A DNA stretch of 64,000 nucleotides from Nemertoderma westbladi (lineage: Eukaryota > Xenacoelomorpha > Nemertodermatida > Nemertodermatidae). The notes beneath the pieces were generated by a model, which saw only the letters and a program-made list of their open reading frames with translations, did no database searches and had not been told where the DNA came from. This document shows, piece after piece, positions 36,837-46,518 of this stretch. Location: assembly GCA_032718475.1 (NCBI GenBank), contig JAUCBJ010000530.1:35991-99990 (forward strand), in the 5' to 3' direction. Position 1 is the first letter of the stretch; the number at the start of each line of letters is the position of its first letter. The position numbers were made by a program, and so were the translations under genes.

Positions 36837-36868
36837 ATTATACCTATAATTGTATATAAATTTATTAC

Positions 36869-37474
36869 CTGAACATGTAGTGACACCATCTCCTGTATAT
36901 CCAGTTTTGCAACTACAACTAAATCCACCATCAGTATTGGAACAGTCAGCATTAATGTGGCAGTTGTCTGTGTTTAATGTACATTCATCATCATCTATAA
37001 AATTATATTAAATTCATTTTGTAGGTAAATATAATTATAGTATAAAAACAGAAAATGTTTTTAGCTATTTGCAAATTCTGTCTAGATAGTTATATATGAA
37101 TTTATTACCTGCACATGTAGTGACACCATCTCCTGTATATCCAGTTTTGCAACTACAACTAAATCCACCATCAGTATTGGAACAGTCAGCATTTATGTGG
37201 CAGTTGTCTGTGTTTAATGTACATTCATCATCATCTATAAAATTATATTAAATTCATTTTGTAGGTAAATATAATTATAGTATAAAAACAGAAAATGTTT
37301 TTAGCTATTTGCAAATTCTGTCTAGATAGTTATATATGAATTTATTACCTGCACATGTAGTGACACCATCTCCTGTATATCCAGTTTTGCAACTACAACT
37401 AAATCCACCATCAGTATTGGAACAGTCAGCATTTATGTGGCAGTTGTCTGTGTTTAATGTACATTCATCAACAT
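36869..37474 (-). CDS. EGF exons 1-3 of the array
   Basis: Three 126-bp exons lie at 37349-37474, 37109-37234 and 36869-36994. The first begins DVDEC, the others DDDEC. Each carries six cysteines in EGF order and the motif [12 protein letters not shown], which fits the Asp/Asn beta-hydroxylation consensus C-x-N-x4-F-x-C-x-C of calcium-binding EGF domains. Introns are 114 bp and the two are virtually identical (class III, with gcaaattctgtctag). Known cbEGF modules bind Ca2+ through the D-x-D-E and hydroxylated Asn positions and stiffen tandem arrays. Confidence 0.93.
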
Positions 37475-38632
37475 CTATAAAATAATGACTTACAGGCACA
37501 CGATGATTAAAAATTGAAGTAGTATGACATCATTAGGCCCTTATTTAAACCTTTTGAACAAGATCTCAACCGGACTTTTCATACCAGAATTTTTTGTCAC
37601 GAACTATTCGCCCCAGTTTATCTCACCTGAACTTCTCCCCCACAATTTCAGTCACAAGAGGAAAATTAATAAATTACTAGCTACCATAACACTGCTTATA
37701 AACAATAATTAGTAACGAAACATGCTTTACAATAATGTTAAAAATACTAGCTAACCTACAAAACTGGTAGGATTAGCTAACCTACAAAACTGGTAGGATT
37801 AGCTAACATTAAAAAAACACCAACTTTTTACAGATATAAGAAATCCAGGAGAACAATTCTGGGACGAAAAGTCCGGGTCGTAGATTATTAACAGTAATTT
37901 TTTTCGAGATTCAGCATTACTCTAACTGTCATTCCAGTATTATATAATTATATTTTATATGGATATAATTCGCGAAATCACACAATGGTTCACATCTACT
38001 AACGCTTGAACGAATCTCCTTGAATGGCTTACTACCAATATTACTACCAGAAAAAATCAGTCCAAAAAAGTCCAATGCTCTACCAACTTCGCCACTGCAC
38101 CGTATGAATCCTTATAAAACTAAAAGCTAACTAGAATTTAACAATAACAACACCAACAACAACGGAGTGAATACTAGAGGTCTAAAAATATCGGACCTAA
38201 AAATCTAGAACACAATCTGTTATTTATAGAATTTTCAAAATTCTGGTGCCCCTGTGGCAGCACAAAAATATGGGTTAAGGTCATAATGTTTTTGGGAAGT
38301 GTAACGCCTTATGAAGCCTTTGGAACCTCAAGATAAAAAAATATTTACATAATTTACTTTGAAGGAATTTTCAAAATTTCATTATTTATCAAAATTTTGA
38401 AATATTTTTTGGCCTGGTTGCTACACAAAAGATATTTTTTGGTCTAAAATTTTTGCTCAAGTGTTTTTAAAACCCCTCCATAGATTCCAACCTCAGGCAT
38501 TTCGATTTTCAAAAAAATGTATTTTTCACTCCACCCTATTGCATAGTCCGGACATACTGGACCAAATACGAAGTCTTTTGTATTGTTACAATAAAGAGTA
38601 GTAAATGAAAATAGTAAACAGTATTAACTTAC
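37475..38632. other. Intron between exon 5 and the first EGF exon
   Basis: AT-rich. A 27-bp unit (agctaacctacaaaactgg...) is duplicated in tandem at about 37749-37803. A tRNA-derived relic lies at 38050-38110. The rest, including 38160-38580, shows nothing. Confidence 0.5.
38050..38110 (-). ncRNA. tRNA-derived relic (5' half; SINE head or tRNA pseudogene)
   Basis: The minus strand reads gtggcgaagttggtagagc, which fits a tRNA D-arm and internal A box (TGGCnnAGTTGG) followed by an anticodon-stem-like attggact. The T-arm and B box are not convincing, so it is not a functional tRNA. Confidence 0.4.
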
Positions 38633-38890
38633 CCAAGCCACCACAATGTCCCCATCTATCAGATATATCTCCAGACTCTATAACAACTGCTTGTTTAAAT
38701 GGTTCTATGGTTGTGTATTGGGTTCCTTGTAATACATGAATATAGGTAATCCCTGCGCCCTTGTAGTCTCCAATACCAGCATCCCAGCCTCCTGGTTGGC
38801 TGAGGTATGGGAACACTGCATTAGCTACGGTTGCTTGGAGCCGAATACCAGGTGCACCATCACCCAATCTGTACCAGTACATCATTCCAA
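38633..38890 (-). CDS. Host gene exon 5, immediately upstream of the EGF array
   Basis: This 258-bp phase 1-1 exon has acceptor TTTTTAG at 38891 and donor GTAAGTTAAT at 38632. It codes 85 full codons beginning GMMYWYRLGDGAPG and containing GGWDAGIGDYKGAGITY and ESGDISDRWGHCGG. No domain was recognised; the Gly/Trp/Tyr content suggests an extracellular beta-rich segment (inference). The last base G joins AT of the first EGF exon to give Asp, producing LDVDEC, the canonical cbEGF entry. This join is the strongest evidence that exon 5 and the array belong to one gene. Confidence 0.75.
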
Positions 38891-39339
38891 CTAAAAATGA
38901 GGAATGACAAAGTAGACAAACCTATACTGAAATTGATTAACTAGCTAGCATTTAGCTAGCTTGTAATTAGCTACCAGGAACAGATTCTTTTAATTCATAA
39001 AAAAATCCTGGTAGCATATTAAGATAATGAACTGTACCCTGCCCATGGGAAAGAGTAAAGGGTTATTATTTAGAGCCGCAGCCGATTATTAATGCAGCTG
39101 CAATGCATCATGCCGATCCTAGTAGTACTAGTAAGGGGACTAAGTTAATTTATAGAGTGACTGCTCTATGTTTGTCCAGGTGACCAGTTTATCATCCAAA
39201 CTGTGGGAGGTCTACTTTGGTGTTGTGTATTGGTATAATTTTGCAGTATAGAATCCATATACAATGTATATTTATTATATATGATATAAATATTGTATAA
39301 TATACAATATTGATATTATATATATTAAACCATCGGACG
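38891..39339. other. Spacer with a short RTE-like 3' relic
   Basis: No gene. At about 39085-39130 gcagctgcaatgcatcatg..gatcctagtagta is the plus-strand 3' end of the RTE-like family. A palindromic AT tract (tataatatacaatattgatatta) lies at 39294-39320. Confidence 0.5.
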
Positions 39340-39365
39340 ATGGCCGGTGTGGGAACCCCAACAAC

Positions 39366-42300
39366 TTGTCGGTTTCCACCGCGTTAACGAGTGAGGGAGA
39401 AGAATCGGACTCGGATTCATTTGTGAGTGCGGACTCGTACAAGAGGAGTGGCATGGTCACCCAGATCCTGGTACTCTGCGCAGACGAAACCGACAGTGGT
39501 GCTGGAATGATGCCATCGAACTCCTCATCGTTGGCTAACGATCCGGATCCCACAGAAACTCCCTCTCCTCTTCCATCGGGGCCATCGACATCCAACAGAC
39601 TGGAGGCTGCCTTCGATGGGCCGTGGCTTAATGCCCCCGGTTCGTCGACCGATCCGGACTGGGAGGCCCGCCACACCCGCCTCACCCAGGTGGTCTGTCG
39701 CCAGTACACGGTGCCAGGCGGCAACGTTGGGCGCAAAGTGGTGGACGTGCTCGCAAGCGAGGTGGAGAAGTTGACTGAGGGGGTCTACCCCTCGGAGAGA
39801 CCCCTTTGTTTCCTTGCCACGATGTTCCAGCGGGACCCCGATGTGGTGAAGGGGGCGGACATCCGGCGAACCATTCTGCATCGACTCGGGATGTGGGAAC
39901 GGGAGGAGTTCCGTCAGCTCATAGCTGAGGTGGAGCGCTGCAGCGTGAGATTCGCCCGCTCCCTTCGCTCAGCCCCACCTAACATGGCCAGGACCTACAA
40001 CCGGAAGATCCTGGCAGGACAGAACCGGTCCGCGGTCCGCCTCGTAACAGACTGGGACAGCGGCGGAGTGCTGGATCCCGAGTCCCAGGCTGAGGGTCAG
40101 CCAGTCGGCGTAACAGTTCGCGACGTCCTTGCCGCGAAACACCCAGCTCAGTTGGACGTCTCGCCAGACGCGTTCGACCCGTGCGACGAGTTGCCCCCCT
40201 TCGAAGCGGTGGACATTATGGGGCAACTCGTCTTGAAGGTATCGCGGTACCTTAGTGGTAGCCCATTGGTGGTGACGCCGAACTGTGGAGTGCCCTCCTC
40301 ACCCGCTACGAGGCGCACAGCTCCCGCCTCTGCGAGGCAGTCGCCGGGTTGGCTCGATGCCTCGCCAACTCGGTGGTCCCGTGGGGGGAAATCCTGGCGC
40401 TCCGAGCGTGCCGCCTCGTCGCTATCGACAAGGAGCCCTGCATCCGGCCGATCGGGATCTGTGAAGTTCTGTACCGGCTCACCACAAACTGCCTCACCTC
40501 GGCCACTAAAATGGACTTTATAACTGAGTGTGGGGTGGACCAGCTCTGTGCGGGAGTTAAGGCTGGGATTGAAGGCGCGGTCCACGCGATGTCAGCGATG
40601 TTCGAGCAACCCTCCACCGAGTGTATGCTCCTCATTGACGCCGCAAATGCCTTCAACAGCCTGAGTCGCCCTGTGGCCTTGTGGAACGCGCGCGTTTACT
40701 GGCACCGGTGCTCCCGGTACCTGTATAATGCTTATAACGGCCACGCAGCCCTCTACCTACAGGGGTCTAGCAAACCACTGTGGAGTAGGGAGGGCTATAC
40801 GCAGGGCGACCCGGCCGCCATGCTGGGCTACAGCTGTGGGACTCTCCCCATGGTCCGCTCGCTGAGGGAAGTCGGATCGCTAACACCCCCTAGCGATCTG
40901 CCACCCTGCAACCTGCCACTCAGACTCAGTGATCCGCCACCCGGTGACCCGCCATCCAGCGATCCGCCACCCAGAGACCCGTCGTCCGGCGTCCCGCAAT
41001 CCGGCGACCAGAAACCCAGAGATCCGTCGTGAGACGACCCGCAATCCGGCAAACCGCCACCCGGAGACCCGCCACCCTGCGACCCGTCACCCAGCGACAC
41101 GCCACCTTTCGACCCGCTACCCTGCGACCCGCCACCCGGCCACCCGCCACCTGGCGACCCACCACCCATCGACCCACAACCCGGCGACACGCCACCCATC
41201 GACCCGCCACCCGGCGACCCGCCACCCGGCGACACGCCACCCTATGACCCGCCACTCAGACTCAGTGATCCGCCACCCGGCGACCCACCAACGAGGCACC
41301 CGCCACACAGAGACCCGCCACCCTGCGACCCGCGACCGAGAGACCCACTATCCGCCAATACGCCACCCAGAGACCCGCTACCCATCAACACGCAACCCTG
41401 CTACCCACCACCCAGAGACCCGGCACCTGTAAGTACCACCTGCTGGCAAAAGCAGTGTTGGTACGCTGAGGACGCCTCGTCAGCAGGGTCCATCGCCAGA
41501 GTGTGGGAATGGTGGGAGGAGCTGCGCCACAGTGGACCCCGAATTGGCTACAAACCGGAGCCCGCAAAGAGCTACCTTGTTGTAAAACCGGAGTACGCGA
41601 CGAGGGCGACGGAGGTGTTCGGGGATTCTGGAGTCCGGATCGTATCCGGCCACCGTTTCCTCGGTGGTTACGTGGGGGACTCCCAGGGACTGCGGGAGTT
41701 CATAGCGGAGAAAGTGGCAGGGTGGGTTGTGAGTATCGCCCAGCTCTCCGAGGTGGCTGTGGAGTACCCGCAGACCGCCCACACCGGTATGTCCCGCTGC
41801 ATCCAGGCGGAGTGGGACTACCTACTCCGGGTGGTGGAGACAAGGGACGAGGATCTGGCGCCAATCCGCCAGGAGCTGTTGTGGCGCTTCATCCCGGCCC
41901 TCTTTGGGACTTCCCCCAGATCTGTGGATGAGGAGCTCGTCCTCCTTCCTGTCCGCCATGGTGGGATCGGGATCCGGGACCCCCTGATGCGGAGGGGTCA
42001 CGTGAGGGAGGCGTCGGAATCTGGTACTGCTGGGGTGGTCGAGGCACTGACGACTGGTTGTCCCCTTAACGTTGCTGACCACTCCGCCTGCCTCGCCTCC
42101 GCGTTGGCTGCGAGTCGCGTCGCCCAGGGCGCTGCCTATAAGGCAGCGATGGAGTCCGCCATCCAATCCGTCCCGGCCGAAAGGCGCCGTACTGTGGACC
42201 GTACAGTGTCCCACAAGACGGGTGGGTGGCTGTCGGCGCAGCCCTCCGTGGTCGATAACACCGACCTGGCCCCGGAGGTGTTCCGAGACAACCTCGTGCT

Positions 42301-42988
42301 GAGGTACGGCCTCACGCCGCCCGGCCTCCCGGCGAAGTGTGAGGGGTGTGGGGAGCCGTTTACGACAACCCACGCCCTGAACTGCAAGTCGGGTGGCCTG
42401 ATTATAAAGCGGCACGATGAGGTCCGGGAGGTCTTCGGGGACCTTATCGCCTCTGCCTTTGGTGGGTCGTGTGTGCAGCGTGAAGTCACGCTGTGCACCG
42501 GCTACCTGAACAGAAGGGGCCGCGAGGTGGGAGGAGTTAGGGCTGATCTCCTGGCGAGGGGAGTCTGGACCGAGCAGAGGGTGTCGTCTTTCGATATTGC
42601 GATCGTAAACGCCGACGCCCCCTCATATGCTCACCGGTCCTTGGACTCTGTCCTTGAGCAGGGAGTCCGAGCCAAGAAGGTGCACTATAGCGCGGTGTGC
42701 GAGGATAGAAGGTTCTCCTTCACCACCCTTGTCGGAACCACCGATGGGGTGTGGTGCAAGGAGACCGATACCTTCATCAGCCACCTCGCTGAGACCCTTG
42801 TGGCTTGGCGGCAGGGGATGCGGGATCGTGGCCTAGCCTGCGTTCTCGGGGGAGTTCGGAGGCAGCTGCAGTTCGCGCTCCTCCGCTCAAACTCCCTTTG
42901 TCTGCGTGGTGGCCGGCGACCATGGAGGGCGCTGGGCTTTGGGGATGGTGCGGGTCTGCGGTGGAATGACCTCGCAGACCATTATTAA
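39366..42988 (+). pseudogene. RT-RLE polyprotein of the third element
   Basis: Frame 39366 to about 40265 covers the RT N-terminus. A frameshift near 40255-40275 moves to the frame of 40349 (LVAIDKEPCIRPIGI; motif A LLIDAANAFNSL; motif B EGYTQGDPAAMLGY). A Ser/Pro linker present in copy 1 is here expanded by a 15-bp repeat, broken by one TGA at 41030-41032. The same frame then continues with catalytic YAED (WYAEDASSAG, about 41470) instead of YADD, the thumb (GHRFLGGYVG), the knuckle CEGCGEPFTTTHALNC and RLE core GGVRADLL to the stop at 42988. The loss of the first catalytic Asp and the frameshift make it inactive. Confidence 0.82.
40885..41430 (+). repeat. 15-bp minisatellite inside an RT ORF
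   Basis: Units of the type gacccgccacccggc code the pentapeptide D-P-P-P-G with variations (DPPPC, DTPPI, DPSPS). They run in frame for about 36 units between RT motifs B and C, with a single stop. A sub-block with ctcagactcagtgatccgcc occurs twice (40918 and 41255), which suggests duplication of a longer segment. Open frames on the other strand and frames here are products of the repeat. Confidence 0.8.
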
Positions 42989-43251
42989 TTCATGGTGCAC
43001 CATTTTTAATTGTATGTTAAATTTTATTGTCTTAATTGTTTTGTTCTGATTGGTGGTGGGATGCTGGTGCAGTTTTATATTTAATTTTGGTTTTATGGAT
43101 TTGGATATTGTATTGTATTGTTGGACATTTATATTATATATAATAAATAAATAATAATAATAATATAATATTATTATAAATATAATATAATAACATATAT
43201 AAATATTATATATTAAATATATATATATATTAAGAATTCAAAAGGTGACAA

Positions 43252-43443
43252 CTTATATGATCAATCACCAAAAATGTAACTTTTTATTATTAGCTTTCAA
43301 TAGCTCTCTCTATCTTTTTCAATTAAACGATATTCTAGAATTATTGCACTACAATTCTAGAATATCGTTTATTTGAAAAAGATAGAGAGAGCTATTGAAA
43401 GCTAATAATAAAAAGTTACATTTTTGGTGATTGATCATATAAG
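43252..43443. repeat. Near-perfect 91-bp palindrome with 10-bp loop
   Basis: Arms 43252-43342 and 43353-43443 are complementary except for one mismatch near 43323; the loop is attgcactac. A weaker outer pair (aaaggtgacaa at 43241, ttgtcactaccttt at 43470) extends the symmetry. It would form a long hairpin as RNA or cruciform as DNA. It is probably a foldback element next to the 3' tail of the third RLE LINE. No coding capacity. Confidence 0.85.
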
Positions 43444-43499
43444 CTATCGTAAGCTAAAATAAAAAGGTAAATTGTCACTACCTTTTTTTTATTTCATCG

Positions 43500-44822
43500 C
43501 TTCCGACCTTTTAAACTCTCTTTTATTTTCTCATACCCGGAATTTACATTCTTTTTGTTAGACCTTCACTGATTCCCTAGTTCCAGTACAGTAGGTTGTC
43601 GACCGTTTAATTGTGCTAACTGCTAATATTTATTAATTAATGTTGTTCTTTAATGTTGTTCATTTTATAATAAATTAAATCATAAAATTGTTTTTAAATT
43701 TTTTTTTTGTTGCCTACGTAGCGGACTAAAACTGCCATTTATAGTAATCAGACCATTTTTAAATACTTTACAATGGATTTAGCGCCCCAGAAACCCTCTA
43801 TTTAAAAAATGTGTAGCTGAAAATTGTAACTTTCAAATTTTTGAATATTGTTCACTAATTGAAATGTTGTTGCTGCAAAATAACCACCCCAGAAAATTTT
43901 GCGAAAGTTTTTTCGTTCTGATTCAGACTAGAGAAGTCTACCTACAAAGAAAAGCAGACGTTTTTGTTAAAATTTGTAGATTTTAGAGGGGGGAAGGCCC
44001 GGAAGGGGGGGGGGGGGCTGGTCAATATGACCCCATGGTATAAATAATTTAGTGTTTTCCACGTTTATTAGAATTTTAACTAAATTCGGGTTTTTAGGTT
44101 TGATTAATTTATTTCGGAATAATTTATAATGATTATGATTTTCAGAATTTTAGTTATATTGTACAAAACAAGTTTTTATTTTTTATTCCTTAAATTAGCG
44201 ACCTTGAGAGCCAAGGTTTCTTTGGGACATCACATTTTTGTACAACCACGGAGGGAAGCTTTTCCTTGCATATATTTGTGAAGTCTAAATAAAAACGTTC
44301 CCAGTAACATACCGTAATAGACATTCGCTTCCATTAAATTCAGTGACAGGGGTAACAATTCGTGAAACATATTACAAATACACAGTAGACCTCATGTTAG
44401 CATATGGTCCTGATGGGGAGAGAGATATAGAATGAGTAAATTGAGACTTACTAAACTTAGCAATCTAAACTACTTATCTGTAATTGGTACCCCTTCTTTG
44501 AATAGTTTTATATAATAATATAGTATTTAACAGTATAGTTTTCGTCTATGTCTATTTTTCGACCCAAAGGGCTAAATGGACCAGAGTAGGAGATCATGCC
44601 AGGGACCTTATAATATGTTTAGGTTTCCGCTGTGAAATCAGCGAAATCATTATCATATTATCATATCAATTCATGATATTACTTAGTTAATAACTCTCAA
44701 ACAATTCCTACAGTTACTTAGTTCCTAAATTAAATCAATAACGAATTTATATTTAAATGTAATTAATTTGAATAATTTTATATTGTGTTTATTTTTCTTC
44801 TAGTTTACCCCTAACAACTTAC
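43500..44822. other. Intron between exons 5 and 4, right part; no gene
   Basis: AT-rich sequence with a G run at 44005-44018 and no supported ORF, repeat or RNA. Confidence 0.5.
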
Positions 44823-44985
44823 CTGTCATTACCAAAACATGTCTATAATTTCCATAATGAAAGAAAGTCACAGAAGTTGCTCCAATTGGCATTGATTCTC
44901 CCAGAAGTAATTCATTGCCACTCGATGATAGTAAAGCAATTCCATTGTGATTGTTGATTGGTTGGTATTTATAATATGATATTGC
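44823..44985 (-). CDS. Host gene exon 4
   Basis: This 163-bp exon is phase 0 to phase 1, with acceptor TTTTAG at 44986 and donor GTAAGTTGTT at 44822. It codes AISYYKYQ, completing the hemopexin-like strand started in exon 3, and then a hydrophobic region with LLSSSGNELLLGE and SVTFFHYGNYRHVLVMT for which I recognise no family. Its final G joins TT of exon 5 as Val. Confidence 0.7.
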
Positions 44986-45995
44986 CTAAAATGGTATGTA
45001 GGAAGAAATTATTGATCATAAAATAACAGTAGCCTGTATGTGTACTAGTATGTTGGATATCCAATAGAAATTCTTTATATGACATTTTCTTTACTTTACA
45101 AACCACGGCTGATAATACTTGGAATACATAGTTAAAGGAGATTAATCATTCTGTGGCATATGTTGAAATAATATATATGTTGAAATATATGCTGAAGAAC
45201 AAATTCACAGTAGTCTCTAGTATTTTGCATTCTACTAGTACTTTTCTAATTCACTCTAGTATTTTTATATAAACAAACAAAGCCCTTTACCCTGATAACC
45301 CCGAGACATTAGATTTGCAGACTGTACATAGCATAGCGAATTTGGTAAATTATTATGTATGAATGAGGCATAAGGGAGAATATGCTATCTGTATTTCATG
45401 TAATGTATAATTTTATTCTTAAGTTGCCCTACGAATTTACTTATCGAAATTACTGAAGCACTGCGCTCGCAATCTCGTTGTTTAGATGATGTTTTGCCAC
45501 AATGACTTCTACTTCTACTAGGTCGAGGGAGCTTGGATGGGTGAAAATGAGGTTCTTACAAGAAAAAGAAGGGCTATGTCTTCTGCAAATTTGGTGTTTA
45601 TGTTAATATCTGCTGGACTGCTGGTTCTACATTGTTGACTGTGTTCCAGTTGTCTTGCTGTCTTCATAGCAAATCTGTGTTCATGAACACAATGTTAAAT
45701 AGTAATGGAGCCAATGTGTATCGTTGCAGTACACCAACCAGGATGGAGGTAGAACGAAGTTTCACCATCTGGCGACATTACATGAGCTTAAGTGTCCCAA
45801 TATAACCATATAAACACTTAACTTAACAAAGTAAACTCTAACGCAATCTCTTAACTCTACATTGTCAGAACTGCCATTCATTCCGAATTAATGGATTCTC
45901 ATTGTGTTGGTAGTTCTATAAAGTTCAAATTATGCAACAGATTAAATATGATTTATCTTATCTTATTTCTATAAATTAATCCCACTAACAGTTAC
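44986..45995. other. Intron between exons 4 and 3 with an RT relic
   Basis: At about 45560-45770 the minus strand keeps a degenerate LINE RT motif B (VGVLQRYTLAPLLFNIVF) with stops around it. The remainder, including 44990-45400, shows nothing further. Confidence 0.5.
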
Positions 45996-46144
45996 TATAT
46001 ATAATTCATCATATATATAGTCATAAAATCCATCTATAATATTAGATATTTCAGAATTCGTTAACGTAAATTCATCTTCTGCTACTTTAGGATATCCATC
46101 TTGCACATCTCCGGAATCTTTGTCCACTTTCCAAACATTTCCTC
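45996..46144 (-). CDS. Host gene exon 3: hemopexin-like repeat
   Basis: The acceptor is a T-rich tract ending in AG at 46145. The exon reads GNVWKVDKDSGDVQDGYPK, then a second strand NSEISNIIDGFYDY and DELYI. GYPK after an acidic loop, followed by IDGFY, matches the spacing of successive hemopexin blades. The donor is either GTAACT (exon end 45996) or GTTAGT (exon end 45990); both leave phase 0 and differ by Val-Thr. The Copia element in the preceding intron begins only 62 bp upstream of this acceptor, in the opposite orientation. Confidence 0.7.
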
Positions 46145-46206
46145 CTAAAAAAAAACATTAATAATATAAAAATAACATCATAATTGGTCACCAAACATGG
46201 AATACT

Positions 46207-46368
46207 TGTCATAACTCTATGAAAACTCTATTAGCTAGTTATGTCTACCAGCTGATAACCTTAACAGCTGTTATAGTAAGCACTATTTATGTATGTACTT
46301 TCTATGTTATCTTGTCTTTAGTTGATTGTGTAAAAGGTTAATTGATTGTAGTTTATACCGATATTACA
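46207..46368 (+). repeat. Copia 5' LTR
   Basis: 162 bp, starting tgtcataactctatg and ending accgatattaca. It is short even for Copia elements. The promoter and polyadenylation signals must lie here; no consensus TATA stands out. Confidence 0.92.
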
Positions 46369-46380
46369 TGGTAGCAGAGC
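46369..46380 (+). promoter_or_regulatory. Copia primer-binding site
   Basis: TGGTAGCAGAGC directly follows the LTR. Copia elements use an internal fragment of initiator Met-tRNA with the related TGGTATCAGAGC, so this is most likely the minus-strand priming site. Confidence 0.75.
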
Positions 46381-46518
46381 AATATTAGTAATATGAACGT
46401 AGCTTAATTTAATATGAATGTAGTTTAATTCTTTGCGTTTTTGATGTTGTTGTTTTTTTTTTCGTGGATCGAGTTTTTTAAATTCAAATTGATATAGTGA
46501 CTTTGTTGTTGTTGTGAG

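Larger units (their letters stand above)
39340..43150 (+). mobile_element. Third Ulp1/RLE-family LINE, GC-rich, 5' truncated
   Basis: It lies in the host intron between exons 5 and 4, antisense to the gene. The protein is clearly related to copies 1 and 2 (shared SERPLCF, FQRDPDVVK, TQGDPAAM, LGGVRR.LQFALLRS), but the DNA is much more GC-rich, so it is a different subfamily. No Ulp1 or zinc-finger part precedes it. After the stop at 42988 a TG-rich 3' region runs into a (taa)n-type tail near 43140. I could not define a target duplication. Confidence 0.8.

Noticed and set aside
4909-36850. The two Ulp1/RLE copies as one insertion duplicated with the array
   Set aside because: Target duplications match within each copy but differ between copies, and both ends differ, so independent insertion is the simpler explanation; conversion is not fully excluded.
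38050-38110. Functional tRNA gene
   Set aside because: Only the D-arm/A-box half is recognisable; T-arm and acceptor pairing are missing.
40828-41432. Gly/Arg- and Arg/His-rich ORFs on both strands
   Set aside because: Shadows of the 15-bp GC-rich repeat inside the RT ORF.
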